The notes under the pieces were generated by a model, which did no database searches, was not told the origin of the DNA, and worked only from the letters and a program-made list of their open reading frames with translations. Both the position numbers and the translations under genes were made by a program. Below are positions 45,769 to 55,118 of a DNA stretch of 64,000 nucleotides, piece after piece; position 1 is the first letter of the stretch, and the number at the start of each line of letters is the position of its first letter. Origin of the DNA: Dysosmobacter sp. Marseille-Q4140 (lineage in GTDB: Bacteria; Bacillota; Clostridia; Oscillospirales; Oscillospiraceae). The stretch is from assembly GCA_018228705.1 (NCBI GenBank), contig CP073694.1, forward strand, positions 620,001-684,000. Direction: 5' to 3'.

Positions 45769-47001
45769 TTACCAACCCTGCTCCGCAGCATAGGCATTAT
45801 AGTCATCGCTGCCGAACCAGTCATCGAGTTTAATGCTGTCGCCGTCAACCACAACCCAACTAGCGAAGTCATGCAGGCCCTCACCATCACCGGTAACAGT
45901 AAAATCAAATGTACCAGCCAGACCCTGAACATCACTCAGATTCAGTAATGCCTCTCTCACAGCGGCACCATCGGTAGAACCGGCAGCTTGAACAGCGGCA
46001 TCGAGCACAATCATGGCATCCCATCCACGATAGGTCGCATCGCCCTTCGGCAGGAAGCCATATTCGGCCTCATATTTCTCCAGGAACTCTTTCATAAAGG
46101 GATCCGTGCAATCCTCAGCATCCTGGTAAGTAATGTAAGGATACTTGAAGATAACATGATTAACAGCATCACCAGCGACATTGATAACATCCTGAGTCAG
46201 CGTTTCAGAGTAAAAGATAATACCGTTATAGCCAAACTGCCGGAACTGCTTGATGATATTACCTGCATCACCAGACAGAACACCCAGGAACACGCAGTCA
46301 GGATCCGTGTTGATGATTTTTGCAATCTGACCAGAAAAATCAGTATCACCCGTCACATAGTTTTCAGTGGTCGTGACAGTCTTTCCAGCAGCTTCGCAGG
46401 CTTCCCGCATGCTTTTACCAGCAGAAACGCCATAGTCATCCTGTCCCTCAAAGATAGCAACAGACTCAAACCCCAGCTGGTCCATGGTCTCAATGAGAGA
46501 AGGAATGGAATAGGCTGTGTTCAAGCATGCACGGAAGAAATAATCCCAGCCCTCAGCCATCCAAGTAGGAGACAAGCCGGTGCCCATGGTAGGAATCTCA
46601 TTCTCGTTCAGCGCAGCGCCAGACGCCAGCAGACAGCTGGAAATAATAGAACCCACACACAGATCAATCTTATCGGATTCGATAAGCTTCGTCACACATT
46701 TGACGGCCTCCTCAGGGTCAGCACCGTCATCATAGTGGACAACTTTGATCTGCTTGCCAAACCATCCACCCTTTGCATTCAATTCTTTCACATAGAGGTC
46801 AACGGAGTTCTTGGCACCCTCACCCTGGATCGCATTATTTCCGGTCAGCGGTTGATAACATCCCAAAACAATGACATCATCCGAATTTTCGGTATCACCA
46901 TCGCTGCTTTCGGTAGTAGTATTCTCACCACCGCATGCGACCAAGGTCAGCAGCATCATTGCCGTCAAAAGCAGACTCGCAAATCTCTTCATCTTCTTCA
47001 T
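45769..47001 (-). CDS. livK: Branched-chain-type ABC transporter substrate-binding lipoprotein
   Basis: Extracellular lipoprotein of 410 residues of the Leu/Ile/Val-binding (peripla_BP_6) family. The signal peptide ends in TLVACG. An acidic Ser/Thr-rich linker leads to the two-lobed domain with LGCYQPLTGNNAIQGEGAKN, VHYDDGADPEEAVKCV, VGSIISSCLLASG and YGVSAGKSMREACEAAG. Binding-pocket residues differ enough between members that the ligand cannot be named. First of the five transporter genes; the SDR gene lies 287 bases upstream. Name reflects family, not proven substrate. Confidence 0.92.
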   Translation of the reverse strand: MKKMKRFASLLLTAMMLLTLVACGGENTTTESSDGDTENSDDVIVLGCYQPLTGNNAIQGEGAKNSVDLYVKELNAKGGWFGKQIKVVHYDDGADPEEAVKCVTKLIESDKIDLCVGSIISSCLLASGAALNENEIPTMGTGLSPTWMAEGWDYFFRACLNTAYSIPSLIETMDQLGFESVAIFEGQDDYGVSAGKSMREACEAAGKTVTTTENYVTGDTDFSGQIAKIINTDPDCVFLGVLSGDAGNIIKQFRQFGYNGIIFYSETLTQDVINVAGDAVNHVIFKYPYITYQDAEDCTDPFMKEFLEKYEAEYGFLPKGDATYRGWDAMIVLDAAVQAAGSTDGAAVREALLNLSDVQGLAGTFDFTVTGDGEGLHDFASWVVVDGDSIKLDDWFGSDDYNAYAAEQGW

Positions 47002-47288
47002 TTGTACCTTTCCTCCATTTCTTATTTTGCACGCCGTTTACGAAAGTGCAGTAAATCTACCTCCGAAAACAACTAAGTGCCCATAAATGACCTTCTTTCA
47101 GTCCTGCAACTTAAAATGAGGGGAAAATATTTTCTGGATGCATACAGGGATAATTACTATCCCTCTCTTTTTCAAGGTAAATAAATATTTATAAATGATA
47201 ATCGATTTTTTAAAATTTTATATATGCTCTACTTGTACGGTTTCTTATACGCTTGGGACATGGAAGTAAAGTGTTTTCTTTTGGGAAA

Positions 47289-48050
47289 TCAATTCATAAA
47301 ACATCCACCGTTAACGTCTATCGTTGCCCCATGAATGTACGAGGACTCCTCACTGGCCAAAAACAGTGCTACATTTGCAATTTCTTCACATTCAGCAAGT
47401 CTTTTAACCGGAATCGTCTCCGCAATTGCAAGATTCACTTCTTCTGGCAGAGTACGGGTAAGATCTGTCCATGCTCTTCCTGGGGCAATGCAATTACAGT
47501 TGATTCCATAGGAGCAAAGCTCTCCGCTTAAAGCATGGGTAAAACCGATGACTGCTGCCTTTGTCGCTATATAATGTGAAGAAGTAAACCATGTATACTG
47601 TCTTGCGGACAAAGAGGAAATATTGATGATCTTTCCATATCCCAACTCCAGCATATTGGGAATAAGAAGGTGGCAGCAGTTGAACATACTCGTAAAGTTC
47701 ACATCCACTACCCTATCCCATTCATGTGGGTCCATTTCATGAACAGGAACCCTTTTCCCATTTTTCTTGGGAGATATTCCGACATTGTTTACCAAAATGG
47801 AAACCTTACCACTCTGTTGCTGAACTTCTTTTAAAGATAACTCTAATGCATTCCTATCTGTCACATCACATACGCAAGCATACGCTGAAAAACCTTTTGC
47901 GCGCAGCTCCAGGACCGCTTTCTCCACTTCCTCTTGTTTGGTTGCATTTACAATTACCGTAGCGCCATTTTCCGCAAAAAGATCTACAATGCTCCTACCA
48001 ATGCCGCGACTACTTCCTGTTACCAACGCAACTCTATTTGTAAGCTTCAT
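47289..48050 (-). CDS. Short-chain dehydrogenase/reductase (SDR)
   Basis: NAD(P)-dependent oxidoreductase of 253 residues. The cofactor loop is TGSSRGIG, NNVG follows at the usual distance, and the catalytic Ser is in INISS with Tyr-Lys in HYIATK. The C-terminus GATIDVNGG is typical of classical SDRs. Members of this shape oxidise sugar acids or polyols, or reduce 3-oxoacyl groups. It is the first minus-strand gene of the catabolic block, divergent from the E1 alpha gene across a 500-base AT-rich region. 287 bases separate it from livK, so it may have a separate promoter. Confidence 0.9.
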   Translation of the reverse strand: MKLTNRVALVTGSSRGIGRSIVDLFAENGATVIVNATKQEEVEKAVLELRAKGFSAYACVCDVTDRNALELSLKEVQQQSGKVSILVNNVGISPKKNGKRVPVHEMDPHEWDRVVDVNFTSMFNCCHLLIPNMLELGYGKIINISSLSARQYTWFTSSHYIATKAAVIGFTHALSGELCSYGINCNCIAPGRAWTDLTRTLPEEVNLAIAETIPVKRLAECEEIANVALFLASEESSYIHGATIDVNGGCFMN

Positions 48051-48563
48051 TTCCCACTCCTCCTTTGCTATTAATCTTTCATCAGGAATGAAAAAGTATC
48101 TATCCAGTACTTAAATTATAGCAATATACATGGCGTTTTTAGTTCCTATCATTATTATTTTTAATAGATTATTAATTATTGACATTATGAGATTAGCACA
48201 TAATTACATCTTTCGTCAAGTATTTTTCCTTTTTGTTAGATATTTTCACCTAGTCTTTTTTGTGTATTGTCTTTGCTAATATTTTTCTCAATTGTTTTAA
48301 AAACATGTTATTTTATGTTTTTTCTTTTATTTTTAAGCATATAATATTTTATTTTTTGCTTTACTATTTCAACTAATAATGGATACCTTCCGTTTTTCTT
48401 CTACTTTTTAGACAACAGCATGCAAAAAAAATTGTTTAAAAAAACAGATTATCAATTATTGATAATCTGTTTTTTTGTGCTAAACTAATTTTATAGGTGT
48501 ATCCAAAAAAAATATATGGATATGCAATTCAAGAAATCAAACAATTTGGAGGTGCCAATCTGT
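48051..48563. other. AT-rich divergent control region of the catabolic island
   Basis: About 510 bases between the SDR and E1 alpha genes, very AT-rich, without a supported gene. It contains the inverted repeat and promoter described separately. Confidence 0.6.
48438..48486 (+). promoter_or_regulatory. Perfect 18-base inverted repeat overlapping the E1 alpha promoter
   Basis: Arms of 18 bases (48438-48455 and 48459-48476) around TTA; the core is CAGATTATCAA/TTGATAATCTG flanked by A7 and T7. TTGATA inside the right arm (48459-48464), 16 bases, then TAAACT (48481-48486) forms a promoter. The repeat thus covers the -35, fitting an operator (for example for the GntR protein at 55119); it could also fold as a bidirectional terminator. 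Confidence 0.55.
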
Positions 48564-49529
48564 ATGATCAACCGCAAAACAGGGCTGTGGATTTATCAAA
48601 AAATGAATGAAATTCGCAGTTTTGAGGAAACAGCATGGACACTTTTTACAGAAAATAAGTTGCGGGGATCTGTCCACCTATATACCGGCGAGGAAGCCGT
48701 GGCCGCTGGTGTATGCTCTCAATTGACAGATGAAGACCTTATTGCATCCACTCATCGAGGCCACGGCCACTGCATTGCTAAGGGAGCCGAATTGGATCGG
48801 GCTTTAGCAGAGTTGATGGGCAAAGCAACCGGTTACTGTAAGGGCCGTAGCGGGTCTATGCACATTGCCGACTTCTCCAAGGGAAATCTGGGGGCCAACG
48901 CCATCGTGGGTGGTGGTATTCCCATTGCCACCGGCGGAGCTTTGGCTCTGAAGATGCAAAACAAGCCCCATGTGGCAGTGGCTTTTTTTGGTGACGGCGC
49001 CAGCAATCAAGGCACTTTCCACGAGTCCATCAACCTGGCAGCTGTTTGGAAACTTCCTTGTATCTATGTGGTAGAGAACAACCAATTTGGTATGACCGTG
49101 CCCGTCTGGCAATCTACCTCCGTAAAAGATATCTCCATCCGCAGCACCGCCTACGGCATTTCCGGAGAGACAGTGGACGGCAACGACGTCGTAGCTGTAT
49201 ACGAAGCCTTTGCCCGTGCAAAAGAACGCGCATTAAGAGGAGAGGGGCCTTCCATCATCGAGTGCAAAACCTATCGCTGGCGAGGTCACTGGACCGGCGA
49301 TCCCGAACCTTATCGCACTCGCGAAGAAGTAGAAGAATGGAAAGAAAAGAAAGATCCTATCAAACTTTTCCATATGTATTTGACCAAGCACAAGCTGTGT
49401 ACAAAAAAAGAATTAGATGACATTGATATTGCTGTTGCCGAAAAGATGGCCAAAGCGGTTGATTTTGCCATGAGCAGTCCGGAACCCGACCCTGCCCATG
49501 TTTTAGATGATGTGTTTTATGAAGGCTAA
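48564..49529 (+). CDS. 2-oxoacid/acetoin dehydrogenase E1 component, alpha subunit
   Basis: TPP-dependent E1 alpha of about 321 residues. The TPP motif GDGASNQGTFHE...VVENN is intact, as are HRGHGH, GKATGYCKGRSGSMH and the phosphorylation-loop-like YRWRGHWTGDPEPYR. It decarboxylates a 2-oxo acid, or cleaves acetoin, with the beta subunit and passes the acyl group to E2. The ATG at 48564 was chosen because GGAGGT lies 11 bases upstream; an ATG sixteen codons earlier has no site. First gene of the complex operon. Whether the substrate is pyruvate, acetoin or another 2-oxo acid cannot be settled; the sequence style is closest to AcoA-type proteins. Confidence 0.88.
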   Translation: MINRKTGLWIYQKMNEIRSFEETAWTLFTENKLRGSVHLYTGEEAVAAGVCSQLTDEDLIASTHRGHGHCIAKGAELDRALAELMGKATGYCKGRSGSMHIADFSKGNLGANAIVGGGIPIATGGALALKMQNKPHVAVAFFGDGASNQGTFHESINLAAVWKLPCIYVVENNQFGMTVPVWQSTSVKDISIRSTAYGISGETVDGNDVVAVYEAFARAKERALRGEGPSIIECKTYRWRGHWTGDPEPYRTREEVEEWKEKKDPIKLFHMYLTKHKLCTKKELDDIDIAVAEKMAKAVDFAMSSPEPDPAHVLDDVFYEG

Positions 49530-49542
49530 GGGGGCGAAAACA

Positions 49543-50523
49543 GTGGCTAACATGACTTATGCACAGGCGATTCGTAAAGTGATTCAAGAAGAAATGCGCA
49601 GAGACGAAAAAGTTTTTGTCATGGGCGAAGACGTGGAAAAGCTGGGTGGTGTGTTTGGCACAACACGAGATCTCTACAAGGAATTTGGTACAGACCGCAT
49701 CCGTAATACCCCTATCTCTGAATCTGCCATCGTAGGCGCAGCTCTGGGCGCTGCCTGCGCTGGTATGCGTCCCGTGGCAGAGCTGATGTACTGGGACTTT
49801 GCCTTCGTGGCGGCTGATCAGATCTTCAACCAGATGGCCAAAACCCGCTACGTCTTCGGCGGAAACGCCAAGATTCCCATGGTCCTTCGCAGCCAGCAGG
49901 GCACCGGCCGCGGCAATGCCGCCACCCACTCTCAGTCCCTGGAGACCATTTTCATGCACATTCCCGGTCTGAAGGTGGTTTGTCCCTCCACGCCTGCCGA
50001 GGCCGCCGGTTTGCTGCGCACCGCCATTCGGGACGACAATCCCGTCTGTTTCTTCGAGCACAAGGCGCTGTACATCACCAAGGGCGAGGTACCCGACGAC
50101 CCTGAGTTCATGATCCCCTTCGGCAAAGCCGATATCAAGCGGGAGGGTTCTGATGTGACCATTGTGGCCAATTTGCTGTACGTGAGCCGCGCACTCCAGG
50201 CGGCCGACGAACTGGCCAAGGAAGGCATCTCCGCCGAGGTCATCGATCCCCGGACCCTGGTTCCCTTTGACTACGACACCGTGGCGGACAGCGTCAAAAA
50301 AACCGGTCGCCTGGTGGTGGTCCACGAGGCGCACCAGAACTGCGGCTGGGGTGCTCAGGTGGTTTCCGAGATCGGCAAGCGTGTGTTCCGTTATCTGGAC
50401 GCTGCTCCTGTCCACATCGGTGCCAAAGCCTGCCCCCTGCCCTTCAACCCCGGCTTGGAGGCTGCGGTCATCCCCAGCGTGCAGGACATTACGGACGCCT
50501 GCAAGGCCGCCATGTACCGCTGA
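49543..50523 (+). CDS. 2-oxoacid/acetoin dehydrogenase E1 component, beta subunit
   Basis: E1 beta of about 326 residues. Typical stretches are VFVMGEDVEKLGGVFG, NTPISESAIVGAALGAA, PVAELMYWDFAFVAADQI and VIDPRTLVPFD. It completes the TPP active site and binds E2. The GTG at 49543 follows AAGGGGG; the frame is open into the end of E1 alpha but without a site. Its 5' third is less GC-rich than its 3' two-thirds, where codon use becomes like the host. 18 bases before the E2 gene. Confidence 0.9.
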   Translation: MANMTYAQAIRKVIQEEMRRDEKVFVMGEDVEKLGGVFGTTRDLYKEFGTDRIRNTPISESAIVGAALGAACAGMRPVAELMYWDFAFVAADQIFNQMAKTRYVFGGNAKIPMVLRSQQGTGRGNAATHSQSLETIFMHIPGLKVVCPSTPAEAAGLLRTAIRDDNPVCFFEHKALYITKGEVPDDPEFMIPFGKADIKREGSDVTIVANLLYVSRALQAADELAKEGISAEVIDPRTLVPFDYDTVADSVKKTGRLVVVHEAHQNCGWGAQVVSEIGKRVFRYLDAAPVHIGAKACPLPFNPGLEAAVIPSVQDITDACKAAMYR

Positions 50524-50541
50524 GAGAAAGGAGCTTCCACT

Positions 50542-52263
50542 ATGGCTTCTATCGTAATTATGCCCAAACAGGGTCTGATGATGGAAGAAGGTACCATTAC
50601 AAGATGGCTGAAACAGGAAGGCGATGAGGTGGTCACCGGACAGCCCTTTTTCGAAATGGAAACAGACAAGCTGACCATCACCATGAACGCCGAGGTTTCC
50701 GGCACACTGCTGAAGATCCTGCACCCTGCGGGAGATACCGTCCCCATCACCCAGCCCATCGCCGTTGTCGGCACGCCGGGCGAGGACATTTCCGCTCTTC
50801 TGGGCACCGCCCCGGCAGCCGTTCCTGTTGCCGTTCCTGCTACGCCTGCATCTGATGCGGCCGCAGCTTCCACCGCTCCTTCAGAGCTGCCTGCCTCTGC
50901 TTCCCTGGTCATCATGCCCAAACAGGGCCTAATGATGGAGGAGGGCACCATTACCAAGTGGCTGGTAAAGGAAGGCGAGCAGGTCATCGCTGGCAAGCCC
51001 CTTTTTGAAATGGAAACCGACAAACTGACCATTACCATGGATGCTGAAGTCTCCGGCACACTGCTGAAGATCCTGCACCCTGCGGGAGAGACCGTCCCCA
51101 TCACCCAGCCCATCGCCATTGTCGGAGAGGCCGGTACCGATGTGTCCGGCTTTACAGGAAGTACCGGTCCCACAGCCGCAACTGCATCTCCTGCTCCTGC
51201 GACCACCTCCGCAGCTCCCGCCGCTGTTCCTCTCCGCGACCCCAACGGCAAAATCTGGGCTTCTCCCCGCGCCCGTCTGCATGCAGAGGAAAATGGCGTG
51301 GATCTGGCCTGCGTTCCCGCCACCGGCCCTGATGACTACATCATTGACCGGGATGTCATGGGCTACATCGCAAACAGGCCCCCTGTCACGCCTCTTGCTG
51401 CCAACGTTGCCAAAGCCCAAGGCATCGACCTGTCCGGCGTCACCGGCACCGGTGTAAACGGTAAGATCACCACCGCCGATCTGCCCGGTGCAGCACCTAC
51501 AGCGGTCACTGCGCCTGCAGTCACCGCACCGGAAATTGCAGCGGAGACAACCGCCCCCGCCGGCCAGATGACCCGGGGCACCCATACGGAGAAAATGACC
51601 GGCATGCGCAGGGCCGTCATGAAGAACATGCTGGCCAGCAAGCAGGTCAACGCTCAAACCAACCACCGCATGGTGGTGGACATGACCGCCGTGGTGGCTC
51701 TGCGGAACCAGTACAAGGCGCTTGGCATCAAGGTCTCCTACAACGATATCATCGTCCGCGCCTGCGCCAAGGCCCTGACCGATATGCCCATCATCAACGC
51801 CAGTGTGGACGGCAACAGCATTCTCTATCACGACTATGTCAACGTGGGCACTGCCGTTTCCGTCCCCGGCGGGCTGATCGTCCCGGTCATCAAGGACGCC
51901 GATATCATCGGCCTCACCGGCATCGCCGCCAAGTCCGCGGAGCTGATTGAGAAGGCCCGGGACGGCAAGCTGACGGATGCCGACTATCATGGCGGCACCT
52001 TTACGGTGTCGTCCCTGGGTATGTTCGACCTGGACGACTTTGTGGCCATCATCAACCCCCCGGAGTCCGCCATTCTGGCCGTCGGCAAGATCTCCAAGAC
52101 GCCAGTCGTGGTCACCGGCGAGGAAGGCGAGGACCAAGTGGTCATCAAGTCCATGTGCGCCCTGTGCCTGAGCTACGATCACCGGATCATCGACGGTGCC
52201 GAAGCCGCCAAATTCCTGCAGAAGGTGAAGAACTATCTGCAAAATCCCGTGCTGCTGATTTAA
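50542..52263 (+). CDS. Dihydrolipoamide acyltransferase E2 with two lipoyl and two binding domains
   Basis: E2 core of 573 residues. Lipoyl domain 1 (about 1-80, Lys43 in METDKLT) and lipoyl domain 2 (about 119-198, Lys161 in METDKLT) are nearly identical. Ala/Pro linkers lead to two peripheral-subunit-binding domains (about 237-275 from WASPRARLHAEENGVDL, and 283-316 from VTPLAANVAKAQGIDL with GTGVNGKI). The catalytic domain (345-573) has the active-site SYDHRIIDG (His547). One binding domain is normal, so two is unusual. It passes acyl groups from E1 to CoA and docks E3. GAAAGGAG precedes the ATG. Confidence 0.93.
   Translation: MASIVIMPKQGLMMEEGTITRWLKQEGDEVVTGQPFFEMETDKLTITMNAEVSGTLLKILHPAGDTVPITQPIAVVGTPGEDISALLGTAPAAVPVAVPATPASDAAAASTAPSELPASASLVIMPKQGLMMEEGTITKWLVKEGEQVIAGKPLFEMETDKLTITMDAEVSGTLLKILHPAGETVPITQPIAIVGEAGTDVSGFTGSTGPTAATASPAPATTSAAPAAVPLRDPNGKIWASPRARLHAEENGVDLACVPATGPDDYIIDRDVMGYIANRPPVTPLAANVAKAQGIDLSGVTGTGVNGKITTADLPGAAPTAVTAPAVTAPEIAAETTAPAGQMTRGTHTEKMTGMRRAVMKNMLASKQVNAQTNHRMVVDMTAVVALRNQYKALGIKVSYNDIIVRACAKALTDMPIINASVDGNSILYHDYVNVGTAVSVPGGLIVPVIKDADIIGLTGIAAKSAELIEKARDGKLTDADYHGGTFTVSSLGMFDLDDFVAIINPPESAILAVGKISKTPVVVTGEEGEDQVVIKSMCALCLSYDHRIIDGAEAAKFLQKVKNYLQNPVLLI
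50560..51123 (+). repeat. Direct repeat encoding the two lipoyl domains
   Basis: The segment 50560-50769 recurs at 50914-51123, offset by 354 bases, with few differences. This is an in-gene duplication of the lipoyl domain and could gain or lose copies by recombination. Confidence 0.85.
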
Positions 52264-52273
52264 GGAGGCGCGT

Positions 52274-53668
52274 ATGCAGAAATTTGACGCGGTCGTTGTG
52301 GGCGGCGGCCCCGGCGGCTATGAGTGTGCCATCCGCCTCAGCCAGAACGGCCTGAAGACTGCTCTGGTGGAGGAGGCGGAGCTGGGCGGTACCTGCCTGA
52401 ATCGGGGCTGTATCCCCACCAAGACCCTCCTGCACTCCGCCGACATCTATCACGACGCCAAAAACGGCGCCCCCTTCGGGGTCAACGCGGGAGAGCTGAC
52501 CTTCGATTACGCCAAGATCATCGAGCGGAAAAATGCCGTAGCCAAGCAACTGAGCAACGGCGTGGCCTTCCTGGAGAAGAACCACGGCGTCACCGTTTTC
52601 GCAAGCCACGCCACCCTGGCGGACCGAAACACCGTGGAGCTCGCCAATGGTGAGATCCTCAAGTGCGACCACCTGATCGTGGCCACCGGCTCCAGCCCCG
52701 CCCGAATCCCCGTTCCTGGTGTGGACCTGCCCGGCGTGGTGGATTCCACCGGTCTGCTGAACATGACCACGTGCCCCAAGCACATCATCATTGTGGGCGG
52801 CGGCGTTATCGGCGTGGAGTTTGCCACCTTCTTCTATCGTCTTGGCGTGCCGGTCACCATCGTGGAGATGCTGGACCGGGTACTGGGCCCTCTGGACAAG
52901 GACATCACCGACTTCGTGGAAGCGGAACTCAAGCGCTGCGGCGTGGAGCTGGTGCTGGGCGTCCGGGTGGAGTCCATTGAGCCGGGTCTTAAGGTCAACT
53001 ACGCCGCCGTCAAGGATGGCACCAAGGGCTCCGTGGAAGGTGACGTGGTGCTGATGGCCGGCGGACGCACCCCCAACACCAAGGGCATTGGCCTAGAAAA
53101 GCTGGGCGTCCATATGGACCGCAAGGGCTTTGTCGATGTGGACGGCCTGTGCCGCACCAATGTCCCCGGCATCTACGCCATCGGTGACATCAACGGTAAG
53201 ATGCAACTGGCCCATGTGGCCTCCGCCCAAGGTCTGCTGGTGGCGGACCATATCGCTGGCAAGCCCTGCAAGCAACTCAATTACAACCGGATTCCCTCCT
53301 GCGTGTACTGTAATCCGGAGACCGCCATGGTGGGGCTCACGGAGGAACAGGCCCGGGCAACCGGCCGAGAGATCGGAACGGGTACCTTCAGCCTTTCCGG
53401 CAACGGCAAAGCACTCACAATGGGGGAAAATAAGGGCTTTGCCAAATTCGTCTATGACAAAGCCACGGATGAGATCCTGGGATTCCATGTGATCGGCCCC
53501 CGGGCCACGGACCTGGCCGCCGAGGTGGCCGCCGTCATGGAGTGTGAGGGCACCGTGGCTGAGATCGGGCACACCGTCCATCCCCATCCCACTGTCAGCG
53601 AGGCGGTGATGGAGGCAGCTCATGTCTGCTACGGGAATTGCGTCAATACTCCCAAATCTCACAAGTAA
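52274..53668 (+). CDS. lpdA: Dihydrolipoyl dehydrogenase (E3)
   Basis: FAD disulfide oxidoreductase of 464 residues that re-oxidises lipoyl groups with NAD+. The FAD loop is VVVGGGPGGYECA, the redox-active disulfide is in GGTCLNRGCIPTK, the NAD site is IVGGGVIGVEFA and the FAD-binding YAIGDING is present. The catalytic dyad is in HTVHPHPTVSEAV. There is no N-terminal lipoyl domain. It starts 11 bases after the E2 gene with AAGGAGG and closes the complex operon. Confidence 0.95.
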   Translation: MQKFDAVVVGGGPGGYECAIRLSQNGLKTALVEEAELGGTCLNRGCIPTKTLLHSADIYHDAKNGAPFGVNAGELTFDYAKIIERKNAVAKQLSNGVAFLEKNHGVTVFASHATLADRNTVELANGEILKCDHLIVATGSSPARIPVPGVDLPGVVDSTGLLNMTTCPKHIIIVGGGVIGVEFATFFYRLGVPVTIVEMLDRVLGPLDKDITDFVEAELKRCGVELVLGVRVESIEPGLKVNYAAVKDGTKGSVEGDVVLMAGGRTPNTKGIGLEKLGVHMDRKGFVDVDGLCRTNVPGIYAIGDINGKMQLAHVASAQGLLVADHIAGKPCKQLNYNRIPSCVYCNPETAMVGLTEEQARATGREIGTGTFSLSGNGKALTMGENKGFAKFVYDKATDEILGFHVIGPRATDLAAEVAAVMECEGTVAEIGHTVHPHPTVSEAVMEAAHVCYGNCVNTPKSHK

Positions 53669-53781
53669 TGGCACTTCCTTTTTACCCTTCCATTGACCTT
53701 GATCGATATTTACATCCTGCCTCGGCGGCCTCTGTGGTCGCCGGAGCACATTCTAACTTTATTTGAAAAGGAGAACCAGAT

Positions 53782-54957
53782 ATGGATGCTTTTTCCGCTG
53801 CCCTGATGGCCGATAAGAGAGAGATCATCTTCGCGCCCACCGTGTACAAGTTCCAGACCTTCGCCGACATGGCCAAGGAGTTCGATCTGAACGAGCGGGA
53901 CGTGGTGCTGACCAACGAGTTCATCTACACCCCCTTCATGAAGGACCTAGGGTTGAAGTGCAACTACGTGTTCCAGGAGAAGTTCGGCGCCGGCGAGCCC
54001 AGCGAGGAAATGATCCAGATCATGTACGACGCCATCCCCTACGACAGCTATGACCGCGTCATCGCCGTGGGCGGCGGCGCCATCATGGACCTGTGCAAGC
54101 TGCTGGGCTGCAAGCGCCCCGACACGGTCCACAACCTGTACTTCAAGCGCTTCCCCGTGATCCATGAGAAGGACGTCATCGCCATCCCCACCACATGCGG
54201 TACCGGCAGTGAGTGCACCAACATCTCCGTGGCCATCGTCAAGGACGAGAAGGACGGCGTGCTGACCGGCGGCGAGACCAAGCTGGGATTGGTCTCCGAC
54301 GACATCATCCCCAACAAGGTGTGCCTGATCCCCGACCTGCTGCGGACCCTGCCCTACAAGCCCTTCGCCTGCTCCGCCATCGACGCTCTGGTCCACGCCA
54401 CTGAGTCCTTCCTGAGCCCCCACCGCAAGACCATCACCTCCGAGCTGTTCAGCGAGAAAGCCATGGACATGATCCTCAAGGGGTTCAAGCTGATCGACGA
54501 GAAGGGTCCCGACGCCCGGTTCGACTATATGCTGGAGTTCGTGACCGCCTCCTTCTACGCCGGCATCGCCTTCCTGAAGGCCGGCTGCGGCCCTGTCCAC
54601 GGCATGAGCTTCCCCTTGGGCGGCACCTATCACGTGCCCCACGGCGAGAGCAACTATATGCTCTTCGGCGCCATCATGGACTACTATGACGAGAAGAACC
54701 CCACCGGCGAGATCATGAAGTTCAAGGAGCTGGTGGCCAAGATCCTGGGCTGCAAGGTGGAGGACGCCATCCCCGAGATGAACGCCCTGCTCCAGCGCAT
54801 CCTGCCCCTGCGTCCCCTGCGCGACTGCGGCTTCACCGAGGCCGACTTCAAGGCCTTCCCCCAGTCTGTGGAGGCCAACCAGCAGCGCCTCATGACCAAC
54901 GCCTACTATCCCTTCGACCTCGAGAGCGAAGAGGCCATCTATCGCAAGTGCTTCTAA
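53782..54957 (+). CDS. Iron-containing alcohol dehydrogenase, 4-hydroxybutyrate dehydrogenase-like
   Basis: Group III NAD(P)-dependent dehydrogenase of 391 residues. The cofactor site is GGGAIMD, with IPTTCGTGSE following. Metal ligands lie in CSAIDALVHA, GPVHGMSFPLGG and YHVPHGE. The N-terminus (FADMAKEFDLNERDVVLTNEFIY) closely resembles the Clostridium kluyveri 4-hydroxybutyrate dehydrogenase as I recall it, so reduction of succinate semialdehyde or a similar semialdehyde is likely. It follows lpdA by 113 bases with AAAAGGAG. It may consume NADH made by the complex. Confidence 0.85.
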   Translation: MDAFSAALMADKREIIFAPTVYKFQTFADMAKEFDLNERDVVLTNEFIYTPFMKDLGLKCNYVFQEKFGAGEPSEEMIQIMYDAIPYDSYDRVIAVGGGAIMDLCKLLGCKRPDTVHNLYFKRFPVIHEKDVIAIPTTCGTGSECTNISVAIVKDEKDGVLTGGETKLGLVSDDIIPNKVCLIPDLLRTLPYKPFACSAIDALVHATESFLSPHRKTITSELFSEKAMDMILKGFKLIDEKGPDARFDYMLEFVTASFYAGIAFLKAGCGPVHGMSFPLGGTYHVPHGESNYMLFGAIMDYYDEKNPTGEIMKFKELVAKILGCKVEDAIPEMNALLQRILPLRPLRDCGFTEADFKAFPQSVEANQQRLMTNAYYPFDLESEEAIYRKCF

Positions 54958-54990
54958 ATTACATAGCCTGATATTTATGTATTAGAACAA

Positions 54991-55033
54991 AATGAGTTCA
55001 GGAACCTATATCCCATAGTTTCCTGAACTCATT
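54991..55033 (+). terminator. Rho-independent terminator of the dehydrogenase operon
   Basis: Fourteen-base arms (AATGAGTTCAGGAA and complement) with a 15-base loop, then TCCTTTTTT, about 30 bases past the last gene. Confidence 0.85.
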
Positions 55034-55118
55034 TCCTTTTTTAATTATATTTTTAATCCTGCAATAAGACGCAATCACAAAAAATAATACTATTCTTCAC
55101 TAAATCTAAACTGCTAAT

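Noticed and set aside
48564..53668. Firm naming as acetoin dehydrogenase or pyruvate dehydrogenase
   Set aside because: E1 sequences alone do not separate these substrates and the context favours a third possibility, so gene symbols were withheld for E1 and E2.
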